The position numbers were made by a program, and so were the translations under genes. The notes under the pieces are model-generated. The model was not told the origin of the DNA and did not search any database. It saw only the letters and a list, made by a program, of their open reading frames with translations. A stretch of 64,000 nt of DNA from Martinezella lusitana (lineage in GTDB: Bacteria > Pseudomonadota > Alphaproteobacteria > Rhizobiales > Rhizobiaceae): assembly GCF_016901135.1 (NCBI RefSeq), contig NZ_JAFEVL010000075.1, positions 434,001 through 498,000 on the forward strand. The letters are read 5' to 3'. Shown one piece after another: positions 33,672-42,195 of this stretch (positions within the stretch are counted from its first letter, which is position 1; the number at the start of each line of letters is the position of its first letter).

Positions 33672-34317
33672 TGTAATCCTCAGCCTGCTTTGGCGCTCCT
33701 TCTGGGAGACCGTGTGGATGACCGGCGCATCCGGCCTGATCTCTTTGATCATCGGCCTGCCGCTCGGTCTTGCCCTCGTCATCACCAGTCGCGGCGGCAT
33801 CGCCGAGCAACTCGCCGTCAACGGCGTCCTTGCGGCCCTGGTCAACGGCTTCCGGGCCGTGCCCTTCATAATCCTGCTGATTGCGCTCATTCCGCTGACG
33901 CGGCTGATCGTCGGCACCGCGCTCGGCACCACGGCGGCGATCGTGCCGCTGACCATCGCGGCTATCCCCTACTATGCCCGCATCGCTGAGGTATCGCTGC
34001 GCGAAGTCGATCGCGGCCTGATCGACGCGGTGCGCGCCATGGGCGGCAATCGCTGGACCATCATCCGCGAGGTGCTGGTGCCGGAAGCCATGCCCGGCAT
34101 CGTCGCAGGCTTCACTGTAACGCTGGTGACGCTGATCGGCGCTTCCGCCATGGCCGGGACGATCGGCGGCGGCGGCCTCGGCGATCTTGCCATCCGCTAT
34201 GGCTACCAACGTTTCGAAACCGGCGTCATGGTCGCCGTCGTTGTCGTGCTGATCATCCTCGTCTGCGGCATGCAATGGCTCGGCGACCGGCTGGCCGCCA
34301 GGCTGGATCGCCGCTAG
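33661..34317 (+). CDS. metI: Methionine ABC transporter permease
   Basis: A 218-aa permease with five membrane spans. The coupling loop EVLVPEAMPGIVAGFTVTLVTLIGASAMAG and GGGGLGDLAIRYGYQRF are typical of MetI. It completes the methionine importer with metQ and metN. The start ATG lies inside the end of metN. Confidence 0.92.
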   Translation: MTTDVILSLLWRSFWETVWMTGASGLISLIIGLPLGLALVITSRGGIAEQLAVNGVLAALVNGFRAVPFIILLIALIPLTRLIVGTALGTTAAIVPLTIAAIPYYARIAEVSLREVDRGLIDAVRAMGGNRWTIIREVLVPEAMPGIVAGFTVTLVTLIGASAMAGTIGGGGLGDLAIRYGYQRFETGVMVAVVVVLIILVCGMQWLGDRLAARLDRR

Positions 34318-34335
34318 CATTGTCGTGTGCATGCT

Positions 34336-34372
34336 CATCCCCCGTGCAGCGCGATCCGCTGCGCGGGGGATG
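34336..34372. terminator. Terminator hairpin after metI
   Basis: CATCCCCCG with GCAGCG, a 5-base loop, and CGCTGC with GCGGGGGATG form a long stem with one mismatch. It lies between the convergent metI and 2-hydroxyacid dehydrogenase genes. Confidence 0.7.
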
Positions 34373-34389
34373 AAAAGCAACCGCCATTA

Positions 34390-35421
34390 TCAGTTCCGCG
34401 TCACCGGCTTCGAGCGCATCCGCGACACCGTTTCCCGCTCCGCGCGCTTGCAGCGCATCGGCGGCAGGCCGCGATCCATCAGATCCATGTCTTCCAGCAC
34501 CATGTCGCCCATTTTCTTGAAGGCGCTGTCGAGCGCTCCGGCGCGATGGGCCGAGCGGAGGAAGCCCTTGAGGCTTCGCACCGGATGATCCTTGCCGAGC
34601 GGCTCCTCGGGATAGACGTCGCTCGCCGCCACGATATGACCGGAAGCGACTGCCGCCATCAGCGCGTCGAAATCGACGACGTCGGCCCGGCTGAGCAGAA
34701 TGAAGGCTGCACCCTTGCGCATGCGCGCGAAAGCTTCAGTGCCGAGAAAGCCCTTGTTTTCGCTGGTGACGGAGGCAACCACGAAAATGAAATCGCTGCC
34801 CGACAGCACCTCGTCCAGCCCGGCGGGCTGAACGCCGTTTTCCCTGAGGATCGAAGGCGGCATCCAGGGATCGAACACCTTGATATTCGCCCGGAAGCCC
34901 GTCAGCACCCGGTTCAGCGCCTTGCCGAGCTCGCCGAAGCCGACAATGCCGATATCGCTGCCCGAAAGCAGCCGGGCGCTGGCATTGCCGTCGCCGCCCC
35001 AGAGCTCCCTGCCCTCGCGGAAATCGAGATCAGCGTCAACGATGCCGCGCGCCAGGCTCAGCGCAAATCCAAGCCCGATCTCGGCCACCGGCTCGGCAAA
35101 GACCAGGCCCGTGGTGACGACATGGATGCCACGCTCGAAAAGCACCTCGTAAGGCATGTTGTTGATGAGGTTGCTTTCGACATTCAGGATGCAGCGCAGT
35201 TGCGGCATAAGCTCCAGCGTCTCCTTAGACAGCGGCGGCTGGCCGATGATGTAGCGCGCTTCTGCGAGCACCTCGTCGCCCAATGCGGCGATATCCTCCG
35301 GATCCGCCTCGACGATGCGATATTTCGAGTGAAGCAGGGACAGCGCGTCCTTGGTGAAAATGAGTTCAAGCGAGCGCGGCTCCGGCGCGCTGATGGCCAA
35401 AGGCCTGCTGTCGGTCGTCAT
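34390..35421 (-). CDS. D-isomer-specific 2-hydroxyacid dehydrogenase family protein
   Basis: A 343-aa NAD-dependent dehydrogenase. The Rossmann loop is IGIVGFGELGKAL and the C-terminal active-site region shows SRADVVDFDAL, ASDVYPEEPL and a His in LRSAHRAGA. This is the formate/glycerate dehydrogenase fold, reducing a 2-keto acid. It is distinct from serA further right and lacks its ACT domain. The substrate is not predictable. Confidence 0.85.
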   Translation of the reverse strand: MTTDSRPLAISAPEPRSLELIFTKDALSLLHSKYRIVEADPEDIAALGDEVLAEARYIIGQPPLSKETLELMPQLRCILNVESNLINNMPYEVLFERGIHVVTTGLVFAEPVAEIGLGFALSLARGIVDADLDFREGRELWGGDGNASARLLSGSDIGIVGFGELGKALNRVLTGFRANIKVFDPWMPPSILRENGVQPAGLDEVLSGSDFIFVVASVTSENKGFLGTEAFARMRKGAAFILLSRADVVDFDALMAAVASGHIVAASDVYPEEPLGKDHPVRSLKGFLRSAHRAGALDSAFKKMGDMVLEDMDLMDRGLPPMRCKRAERETVSRMRSKPVTRN

Positions 35422-35478
35422 CTTAATCTTTCCCTGTTTCAGGCGTGCGATCCAATATCATTCGACGGCTCAAATCAA

Positions 35479-36174
35479 TCAGGCTTCGTCCTCTTCTCCC
35501 GGCATTCCGACGGAGAAGGCGCAGATGCGTGAGAGATAGGTGAGCGGCAGGCCCGTCTCGGCGCACCAGGCATTGAATTGATCCTGGATCAGGCGAAGGT
35601 CCTTCTTCGTCGGCTTGCCCTCCGAGATCGGCAGGCCGGAAAGGCGCAGGCAGACGAGCACATCATGGCTCATGACGAAGCTGTCGCGGCCGATCGCCCG
35701 CAGGAAATATTGCCCGCTCATGCCGCCGAGCCGGTTCGCGCGCTTGTCGAGCACGCCGAGCAGGCCGATGTGATCCTCAATCGGCCAATCGGCAAAAAAC
35801 TGGCCGGCGCTGCCATGCTCATCGGCAAGCTGGCGGATGAATTGGGCATTCGCCCGCACCGACATGATCTTGGCACCGTTGCGGACAATACGCGTGTCGG
35901 ACGTCAGATCATGCCAGTAATCATCAGGCGCGAGATTGAGAAAGGCGGGATCGAAACCGGAGAAAGCCGCTTCAAAACCAGGCCACTTGGAATCGATGAC
36001 GTTGCGGACGAAACCGGCATAAAAGACATAACGCGTCATCTCCGACAAAAGCCGATCGTCCGGCTGCGCACGCAAGGCATCGCGATCAGGCAATTTCGGC
36101 ATCAGCGTCTTCAGCGCGGCAGCCCCGCCCTTGCGCTTTTCGGCCCGCTCCTCAATCTCCGCAAAGCTTCCCAT
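35479..36174 (-). CDS. DNA-3-methyladenine glycosylase I family protein
   Basis: A 231-aa protein of the rhizobial adenine-glycosylase type: GSFAEIEERAEKRKGG at the N-terminus, the helical FVRNVIDSKWPGFEAAFSGFD, DTRIVRNGAKI, and LGGMSGQYFLRAIGRDSFVMSHDV with a candidate catalytic Asp. Such enzymes excise alkylated adenine in base-excision repair. GGAGG precedes the ATG at 36174 by 9 bases and decides the start. The metal-binding Cys/His set of E. coli Tag is not obvious, so activity needs caution. It follows the dehydrogenase on the same strand. Confidence 0.7.
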   Translation of the reverse strand: MGSFAEIEERAEKRKGGAAALKTLMPKLPDRDALRAQPDDRLLSEMTRYVFYAGFVRNVIDSKWPGFEAAFSGFDPAFLNLAPDDYWHDLTSDTRIVRNGAKIMSVRANAQFIRQLADEHGSAGQFFADWPIEDHIGLLGVLDKRANRLGGMSGQYFLRAIGRDSFVMSHDVLVCLRLSGLPISEGKPTKKDLRLIQDQFNAWCAETGLPLTYLSRICAFSVGMPGEEDEA

Positions 36175-36431
36175 GGCTGTCATCCTCCGGCTGCGCTGCA
36201 CGCCAAGTCATTTATGATCCCATCCCTCTGCGCAAGGGTCTTCGGCGCCTCGATATCGGTCAGAAGCAACACATTGTAACGCGCGACTCCAAAGTTGATC
36301 GCGCTACGGCTTGAATCAACCGGGCGATGATTGAAACAACTGTGACCTGCACCAGATACGTCCCGAAATTAACTTGAGATTTTGCGCGCCGTGGCATTAA
36401 CCTCTGCGGCGTTATATCGGAGCCCCGCACC

Positions 36432-36698
36432 ATGAGCATTAAAGACTGGAATTATCCCATCATGGTCATCTGCAAGCGTACCGGGAAGGTCTACACCGTC
36501 GGGACCACGAAGGATGCATTGGACATGCTGCTGAACGCCTGGCCCGTGGCGGAAGGCAAGGCGTTTTTGATGGCCCTGCAGATCTGTGCCGATGTCGAGA
36601 GCGGCCACGGGCACCCGCTGGAAGCCAGGAACAGCTTCATGGCTGCGGCAATGGAAGCCGGCGTTCCGATCGAGACCACCATGGCCCAACAGCACTGA
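36432..36698 (+). CDS. DUF982 family protein, paralogue 1
   Basis: An 88-aa small soluble protein. The DUF982 pattern is LLNAWPVAEGKAFLMALQICADV, then EARNSFMAAAMEAGV. It is the first of three such genes within 2 kb. The family is found mainly in rhizobia and has no known function. Confidence 0.75.
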   Translation: MSIKDWNYPIMVICKRTGKVYTVGTTKDALDMLLNAWPVAEGKAFLMALQICADVESGHGHPLEARNSFMAAAMEAGVPIETTMAQQH

Positions 36699-36788
36699 CC
36701 GTGCTCAATAGGCGCCACCCATAAGACAATTGCCACGCATTTGCGAGCCCCGCGCACCGGCTAGCCAAATCCGGAGACCGATCGCCTC

Positions 36789-36908
36789 ATGATCGTCGCG
36801 CTGCTTGTCGTCGCACTCCTGGCAATATTCTTTCGAGGCATCTTGCGCGCCATTTTCGTGGCGTTGGCGCTTCTGCTCCTTGTCGTCGTCGTCCTGGTCG
36901 CCGTATAG
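36789..36908 (+). CDS. Tiny hydrophobic membrane peptide
   Basis: A 39-aa peptide, nearly all hydrophobic: MIVALLVVALLAIFF, then RGILRAIF, then a Leu/Val run. It would form one or two membrane spans. GGAGA lies about 12 bases before the ATG, a little far, so confidence is moderate. Function is unknown. Confidence 0.4.
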   Translation: MIVALLVVALLAIFFRGILRAIFVALALLLLVVVVLVAV

Positions 36909-37023
36909 CGGCGCCGACTGCGCATTCCGGCAAGATCAGATAATCCGCTTCCGGCCAAATCCACCCAAAAATGGAGCCTCAACCCGCCTTGTCTTGGCGC
37001 CGCCGCTATATATACCGAGGTTG

Positions 37024-37044
37024 ACCCAAGTTATCTGGGTTTTT
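37024..37044 (+). promoter_or_regulatory. Hairpin with U-run directly before the DUF4189 gene
   Basis: ACCCA (37024-37028), 7 bases, TGGGT (37036-37040), then TTTT. It ends only 13 bases before the ATG at 37058. It resembles a small terminator or attenuator, or may mark the end of an upstream transcript. Confidence 0.35.
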
Positions 37045-37057
37045 CGGGGATCTAATC

Positions 37058-37417
37058 ATGAAGAAGAACATTCGCGCGGCCCTGGCCGCAGCATTAATTT
37101 CGTGCGCCTTCGCATCATCCGCACTGGCCTTTGGCGCAATCGCCGTCGACGATCAGCAGGGCGTTTCTGCCGGCGAAGCCGGCTACGGCCTCGGCTGGGG
37201 TTCCACTCGCGCGGAAGCGGAGCGGAATGCCGTCAGAGAGTGCCGTTCGGCGGGCAATGACTCCTGCAAGTCGGCCGTATGGTTCGAACAATGCGGAGCC
37301 TATGTCGGCAATCGCGTCAACTACGGCATCGGCTACGGCAGCACCAAGCGCGAAGCCGAAAGCATGGCGCTGGACAACTGCCAGAATTGCAAGGTCGTCG
37401 TATCCGATTGCCAGTGA
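37058..37417 (+). CDS. DUF4189 family secreted protein
   Basis: A 119-aa exported protein. Residues 1 to about 24 form a signal peptide ending SSALA. The mature part starts FGAIAVDD and has two copies of a GYG(L/I)G(W/Y)GSTRAEAE- or GYGSTKREAE-type motif plus six cysteines, the DUF4189 pattern. Disulphides are likely in the periplasm. The function of this family is unknown. Confidence 0.78.
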   Translation: MKKNIRAALAAALISCAFASSALAFGAIAVDDQQGVSAGEAGYGLGWGSTRAEAERNAVRECRSAGNDSCKSAVWFEQCGAYVGNRVNYGIGYGSTKREAESMALDNCQNCKVVVSDCQ

Positions 37418-37649
37418 TCCGCCGACCTTTCGGGCTGCTTGCAAGGTAATTTTGAAACGTCCCGCCGCCAGTTCGTTCAGCACTTGCGGCGGGCTCAGCG
37501 AGGTCAGTGCTCCACATAAGCTCTTCGGCGCCGGGCATCTTCGATGCGAAGCGCTGCGGGATCATTCCGACAAAACAATCAATTTTCAAGAAATTGCGAA
37601 ACTTTTTCCTGTCGCGAGAGTTTCGGTGCCATGTCGGAGCACCATTGAA

Positions 37650-37907
37650 ATGAACATGATCATGATGACCAGCGGCGTTCGCTGGAGCGAACCTGTGTAC
37701 CTGCGCATCGGCTATGGCATGCCGGAAACGATAAGAAGCCCGAAGGATGCCCTCAACCATCTTCTGTTCCGCTGGCCGACCGTCCGAGGCGAGAAATATC
37801 GTTCGGCAAGGCATATTTGCGCGGCGGCGGAAGGAAACTCCCTTCTTCGCAACGAAGCCAGGATGGCATTTGTTGAAGCCTGCGTCGAAGCTGACGTGCT
37901 GGACTAA
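37650..37907 (+). CDS. DUF982 family protein, paralogue 2
   Basis: An 85-aa protein with the DUF982 core LLFRWPTVRGEKYRSARHICAAAEG, then NEARMAFVEACVEADVL. It keeps the WP, Gly, Cys and AR/A-EA positions of the other two copies but little else. The start is uncertain because several ATGs cluster at 37650-37664 and no strong ribosome site is seen. Confidence 0.65.
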   Translation: MNMIMMTSGVRWSEPVYLRIGYGMPETIRSPKDALNHLLFRWPTVRGEKYRSARHICAAAEGNSLLRNEARMAFVEACVEADVLD

Positions 37908-38206
37908 GCTCGTCGGCATCGACTTTGCAGCATCGGGCGCCGTCAAAAGCGTGGCGCTGACCGGTCTGAACCTGTTCGCAGACGCACACTCCGAGAGATC
38001 GATGGTGACAGCCGTCGGATATCCGAACACGGCCTATTCGGACAACAGGCGTGGCAGGTGCTGTTGAAGCAATCTGCCGGCTCGATCGCGCCCCGTGGCT
38101 ACGGGCTAACAGAAACAACCTCGACGACACCAGGCAAGATCACGTTCGACACGGAACGCTTTTTGCAATGGTTACCGAAGCATGTACGTTTCGGAGGTAG
38201 TGCGTT

Positions 38207-38461
38207 TTGAAACGAAACACTTTACGACCATTCCCGGCCGTAACACTCGTACTCGGAGAGACCGGCGGACATCGCCGCGTCAATTCGGTACATCAGGTCG
38301 CCGAGTTGTTGCTGGAGCATTGGCCGGTCGAGAGCGGCGAAGAATATGTGACCGCGGTGCGCGTTTGCCTCGAGGCGATGCTGGGTGCCGCTCCTCCGGA
38401 GGCCGCACGCGAAGCCTTGATCAGGGCCGCGCGGGAGGCGGGCGTATCGGTGATGCAGTGA
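38207..38461 (+). CDS. DUF982 family protein, paralogue 3 (TTG start)
   Basis: An 84-aa protein: LLLEHWPVESGEEYVTAVRVCLEAM, then EAAREALIRAAREAGV. GGAGGT at 38193-38198 stands 8 bases before TTG at 38207; no ATG is available in frame, so TTG is the likely start. About 300 bp without a recognised gene separates it from paralogue 2. Confidence 0.68.
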   Translation: MKRNTLRPFPAVTLVLGETGGHRRVNSVHQVAELLLEHWPVESGEEYVTAVRVCLEAMLGAAPPEAAREALIRAAREAGVSVMQ

Positions 38462-38583
38462 ACTCATCCCGTCATTTCGGAAACAGGAGGGGTCTCCGAA
38501 GGGGCAATTCATTCTTTGTGAACGAGTGCCGGCGATGGTGCCAACAAAGGCAGGCGATTCGCCTCGCCAATGACGGAGAGATT

Positions 38584-38835
38584 ATGTCGCTTTTAGCATT
38601 CCCAGCCGACAGACGCGCCAGCGATGTCAGGCGGTGCGCCAGTGCCCTGCAGCAGCTTCACGGAGAGGAAGCAAATCGCTTCTGGCGCTCGGAAATGGCG
38701 GGCTTTGCCGCCACCCTAAAACGACAGGGAATGGATGAAGACGAAATATCGCGCCAAGCTGGGCTCTTCATGCATGCGGTTCTGATGGAACTGCAGTTGG
38801 CCTTTGCAGCGGACGAGATGAACGCGTCCGCGTGA
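38584..38835 (+). CDS. DUF6074 family protein
   Basis: An 83-aa helical protein: LLAFPADRRASDVRRCAS, then EANRFWRSEMAGFAATLKRQGMDEDEISRQ and a C-terminal helix. This layout matches small rhizobial DUF6074 proteins. GGAGAG lies before the ATG at 38584; a longer in-frame reading from 38182 overlaps the preceding DUF982 gene and is rejected. Function unknown. Confidence 0.65.
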   Translation: MSLLAFPADRRASDVRRCASALQQLHGEEANRFWRSEMAGFAATLKRQGMDEDEISRQAGLFMHAVLMELQLAFAADEMNASA

Positions 38836-38840
38836 GGAAG

Positions 38841-39167
38841 CTATTTCGGCAGCCGGCAGAACACAATCGATCGGTCGCCGCTGGATGGCGACCTGATCTG
38901 CACGGTCCAGTCTCCGCCGGGGAAATGAAATCCCTTCGACGAAACAACGCCCGTGATCTGCGTGCAAGCCTTCCGAGCATCGATGATCGTCAAGTCGATC
39001 GTCGCCGTGACGGAGTATTTTCGGCTGGAAACCTGGCACGGCGCGGTGAACAGGCCAGTATTATCTATCATCTTGCAGACCCGGAACGCGTTGTTCACGG
39101 CATCGTCAGCAGCCAATACAGAATTGGCGACCACCAGAGCAGTGGCCGCCGCCAAAAACATCCTCAT
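38841..39167 (-). CDS. Small secreted protein of unknown function
   Basis: A 108-aa protein with a signal peptide ending SVLA at about residue 19. The mature part has Cys residues near positions 31, 44, 68 and 103, so disulphides are likely. It is convergent with the DUF6074 gene, 5 bp apart. No family is recognised. Confidence 0.6.
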   Translation of the reverse strand: MRMFLAAATALVVANSVLAADDAVNNAFRVCKMIDNTGLFTAPCQVSSRKYSVTATIDLTIIDARKACTQITGVVSSKGFHFPGGDWTVQIRSPSSGDRSIVFCRLPK

Positions 39168-39454
39168 TGAACACCCCGTTCCCCTGTGGCGGCACGGTGC
39201 CAGAGCGCGTTTCGTCTTGCAAGATATCTAGCATGAATTATCCATGGCCGCTTACAAATGCCGGTGATAAGCGGATCTTCTCGCTCCATTCAGTCCGTTT
39301 ACCGATCATCTTCAGAACAGCGCTCAGGGCTTGCGATCTTTTCTTCCGGACGCGAAGAACTTCGCTCGGTTTGCATTCAAGCACCAACAAAAAGAGCCGC
39401 AGAAGCGACCCCTTGTCCGACAATGATTTCATATCGTCTTGCTTGCCGAACTGC

Positions 39455-39562
39455 CTATGCGATCATCGAAAGCACAACGACCCCCAGGATGCTCAAGCCG
39501 CCGAAAACAGGCAAAAGCTTGACCATGATATGCCGAGCAAGTCTCTTCTCTTTTGAGGTCAT
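39455..39562 (-). CDS. 35-aa single-span membrane peptide
   Basis: The reading frame encodes a basic N-terminus (MTSKEKRLARHI) and one hydrophobic span (LLPVFGGLSILGVVVLSMIA). GAGGA stands 7 bases before the ATG at 39562, which is better support than most ORFs of this size have. It is otherwise alone in a 630-bp stretch without a recognised gene. Function unknown. Confidence 0.5.
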   Translation of the reverse strand: MTSKEKRLARHIMVKLLPVFGGLSILGVVVLSMIA

Positions 39563-39796
39563 AACCAGATCCTCACAAATTCCGTGACACCCAAACGCAC
39601 TGACGCGCAAGAAGTTTCACTTCCATCGTCGTTTCCTAATCTAAGATGTCGCTAAAAGTATGGCGAGAGCCTGATGATGGTCACTGCGAGGTCGACGGTG
39701 CACCAGCCTGTGCATGCAACCATCACCATGGCAGCCCAATCAGCGTAGCTGCTGGTCGGGCTTTTGCTCTTGGAAGAGAGATATCCGCCGGCGGTA

Positions 39797-40093
39797 CTAG
39801 TCCGTCAGCTTGCCGATCAAAAGCCCGGCAAAGAGACCCAGCAGAGCCGTAGCCATAAGAATGGAACTCGTAGCCGTTGGATTTTCCTTAGCGGCTTGAA
39901 CGACATTTCTGCCTTCGGTTCGCGCCTGGTCAGCAACATTGGAAACCTTCGTCTTCGCCGACGACAGGGCTTCGTCAGCGCGTTCGGAAGCAACGTCAAT
40001 CCTGCTGGCCAAATCCGCTGAAAGCTTGCCGATCTGATTTCGAAGCTCTTCGATCTGCGCGTTGATGTCTTTGTCTAGCGTGATGTCGGCCAT
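39797..40093 (-). CDS. ElaB/YqjD-like (DUF883-type) inner-membrane protein
   Basis: A 98-aa protein with a long amphipathic helix (residues about 8-70, INAQIEELRNQIGKLSADLASR) and one C-terminal span (ILMATALLGLFAGLLIG). This layout is that of ElaB/YqjD-like ribosome-tethering proteins, usually stress-induced. AGGAGA lies before the ATG. The family call is by architecture. Confidence 0.65.
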   Translation of the reverse strand: MADITLDKDINAQIEELRNQIGKLSADLASRIDVASERADEALSSAKTKVSNVADQARTEGRNVVQAAKENPTATSSILMATALLGLFAGLLIGKLTD

Positions 40094-40264
40094 TAGATTC
40101 TCCTGACAGTGGCGTAAAGTCGCCTGTCAGGAACGGCGATGGCTCGCTTTGGTTCCCTGCCCATTCTGACGAGCGGAATAGGGTCATCCTCGCCAAATTC
40201 ATCGCACCCATCGATATTCCAGGGATTCCGCTGGTTGTTGTCCGACACCAGTCTGGATGCTCTG

Positions 40265-40444
40265 TTAGTTCGGAAGCTCTTTGTGCCGGTCGAGCGCTTC
40301 CAGGATGGAGATCGGAGATTCCACCCAGTGCCACTCCATGTTTTGCAGCGCCATGCCAGATCTCTCGACGACCTCGTACGACTTGGCGTCGAGGATCGCG
40401 AAAGTGCCGTCTTCATCTTCGTGGAGGACGTATTTTTCCTGCAT
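40265..40444 (-). CDS. Small hypothetical protein
   Basis: A 59-aa acidic protein (MQEKYVLHEDEDGTFAILDAK). Its opening resembles other short rhizobial hypothetical proteins. The ribosome site is weak, and an in-frame start further upstream (40534) cannot be excluded. Function unknown. Confidence 0.45.
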   Translation of the reverse strand: MQEKYVLHEDEDGTFAILDAKSYEVVERSGMALQNMEWHWVESPISILEALDRHKELPN

Positions 40445-40606
40445 AGCCCGATGATAGCGAACGCTCGCGTGGAATGAAAGTGATGGCAGCGTTTCTCTGT
40501 AACCCCTAGGCGAATGCTCGCCATCGACATTCAAGCGGCTTCTGATATTTCTTCTATTTTACAGCGACGACCGTTCTGGGAGTAACTTCACTTTCGGGAG
40601 GAACAT

Positions 40607-40870
40607 ATGACCGGCAAACCGAACAACCGTGATGCCGCCGCCCTGTCCGCCGGCGCGGTGGCGCTTTCGAATTCCGCCATGCTTGCAGCGCTCATTGGTC
40701 ATCTTCGGCGGATCGGCGCGGTCAGCGCGGAAGCAGAGCGCGATCTCTATGAGAACGCCCTTCAAATGCTCGAGGAAAGCCAGGGCGATGACCACAGCGG
40801 CGTATTCGCAGCGGCTCGGGAACTGCTTGCAGAGCATTTGAAACCGCATAGTTCCAAGCTGGCAACTTAG
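40607..40870 (+). CDS. Small hypothetical protein
   Basis: An 87-aa helical, soluble protein (DAAALSAGAVALSNSAMLAAL, then ERDLYENALQMLEE). GGGAGG stands 6 bases before the ATG. The next gene starts 5 bp after its stop, so they may be co-transcribed. No family recognised. Confidence 0.6.
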   Translation: MTGKPNNRDAAALSAGAVALSNSAMLAALIGHLRRIGAVSAEAERDLYENALQMLEESQGDDHSGVFAAARELLAEHLKPHSSKLAT

Positions 40871-40875
40871 GTCCG

Positions 40876-41208
40876 ATGCGAGTTTGGGCGGCACTTGTCG
40901 GAACGTCGTTGATATTGGCGCCCGCTTCTTCGTGGGCGACCAATACTCCGTGCAGCGGCCACAAGGGCGGCATTGATCACTGCCAGGGATCGACCTTCAT
41001 TTGCAATGACGGGTCTGTCAGCGCCAGCAAGAAATCATGCGAGGCTTATATGGGCGGAGCATCATCTCTTCTCGGATCGGCGCCTGCGGAAATGGAGCCG
41101 ACGACCTCCGCAGAATGCTCTTGCCAAGCCGGCTTGTTTTGCGTTGGACCGCGTGGCGGCCACTATTGCTTCACCGATGACGGTCGGAAAAGCTATCTTC
41201 GCAAGTGA
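40876..41208 (+). CDS. Small secreted Cys-rich protein
   Basis: A 110-aa protein with a signal peptide ending SSWA at about residue 21. The mature part holds the rhizobial pattern PCSGHKGGIDHC, FICNDGSVSASKKSC, and a second Cys cluster (ECSCQAGLFC, then YC). Eight cysteines suggest a disulphide-rich periplasmic protein. Function unknown. Confidence 0.65.
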   Translation: MRVWAALVGTSLILAPASSWATNTPCSGHKGGIDHCQGSTFICNDGSVSASKKSCEAYMGGASSLLGSAPAEMEPTTSAECSCQAGLFCVGPRGGHYCFTDDGRKSYLRK

Positions 41209-41285
41209 CTATTGTGCCCGACGCTCCTCAGCGCGAAAGTAGTTCAGTGCGATTGGCTTAGCCAGAACGATTGGAGGAGGATGCC

Positions 41286-41501
41286 ATGGACTTGCGTGAG
41301 CTTCGAATGAGCTATGAGCGAAAGATCGAGGAGCATGAAGAGCAGCTCCGATCGATGGAAGATAAAGATACCCGCCACTTTCGCCAGGAAGGCGAAGGCC
41401 CGCTGGCGGAGATTACCGAAGAGATCAAGGCGGAATATCACCGTCACATTGAAACTTATGCTGCCCTGATTGCTCAAATCGATGCGCTATTGGGCGTTTG
41501 A
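41286..41501 (+). CDS. Small coiled-coil hypothetical protein
   Basis: A 71-aa strongly helical, charged protein (YERKIEEHEEQLRSMEDKD) likely to form a coiled coil. GGAGGAGG lies just before the ATG at 41286, so expression is probable. No family recognised. Confidence 0.6.
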   Translation: MDLRELRMSYERKIEEHEEQLRSMEDKDTRHFRQEGEGPLAEITEEIKAEYHRHIETYAALIAQIDALLGV

Positions 41502-41527
41502 AACGGTTTTGGTGTGTGGCCTGAGGA

Positions 41528-41815
41528 ATGAAAACAGACTATGCCGGCCTGCTGGATGACGCTGCCAATTGCATCGGCGATATGTCCCGCGCCGATCTGC
41601 AGATCTTGCTGCGCAGGGCCGCTCTAGTACTCCGAAATGCGGGTTCGATCGAGCTCAATGACCAAGTTGAAGAGGCGATTGACAGCATCGCCGACGAACT
41701 CGGCAAGACCCGAAACGACATGATCCGCTACATCATCCAAGAATGGTTGGAGAAGAACGCCTATCTGCCGGTGCGGGAGCTGGTTGAGGATGGGGAAGTG
41801 GATGGGAACGCTTAG
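41528..41815 (+). CDS. Ribbon-helix-helix-like small protein
   Basis: A 95-aa protein. Residues about 40-77 (IELNDQVEEAIDSIADELGKTRNDMIRYIIQEWLEKN) have the strand-helix-helix pattern of CopG/Arc-type DNA-binding proteins and antitoxins. No toxin-like gene follows. The gap after it (41816-41961) shows no feature. GAGGA lies 4 bases before the ATG. Confidence 0.6.
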   Translation: MKTDYAGLLDDAANCIGDMSRADLQILLRRAALVLRNAGSIELNDQVEEAIDSIADELGKTRNDMIRYIIQEWLEKNAYLPVRELVEDGEVDGNA

Positions 41816-41961
41816 CAGCCCTTTAAAGCGCTGCGTCTATGCCGCAGCGGGCCAGAAATATGCTATGAGCGATGACGGACGGACGGACGGCTGCGCCGAT
41901 GTATTTTGAGCATTACTGCGAAGGGTTAGGATGTACGAAATAGGGAGGTTTCGGCTATGAT

Positions 41962-42195
41962 ATGGACGCGAAGAATTGGCTGGGGGGAGTCATGCTCAAG
42001 AATATATCGGCAGGCAGTGGAATAGGATTAATTGTCGGAATATTGTTGGTCGCCTGGGTTCGGCCGGACAGCAGCGGCACGGCATTCTTGATCGTTATTT
42101 CGATCTTAGTGATGGGCGCCATTGGATCGCTCTTCTCTGCCGTCAAAGAGACAAAAAATACTAAAGTGCCCAGAAAAATACGAAACGAACCATGA
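41962..42195 (+). CDS. Small two-span membrane protein
   Basis: A 77-aa protein with two hydrophobic segments (ISAGSGIGLIVGILLVAWV and TAFLIVISILVMGAIGSLF). Two starts are possible: ATG 41962 after GGGAGG at longer spacing, or ATG 41992 after a GGGGGGAG run. Its end overlaps the next start (ATGA type), so the two are coupled. Function unknown. Confidence 0.5.
   Translation: MDAKNWLGGVMLKNISAGSGIGLIVGILLVAWVRPDSSGTAFLIVISILVMGAIGSLFSAVKETKNTKVPRKIRNEP

Noticed and set aside
38182..38583. N-terminal extension of the DUF6074 protein
   Set aside because: It overlaps the DUF982 gene in another frame, and a good ribosome site supports the internal ATG at 38584.
39646..39852. 68-aa plus-strand ORF
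   Set aside because: No ribosome site and shadow-like composition.
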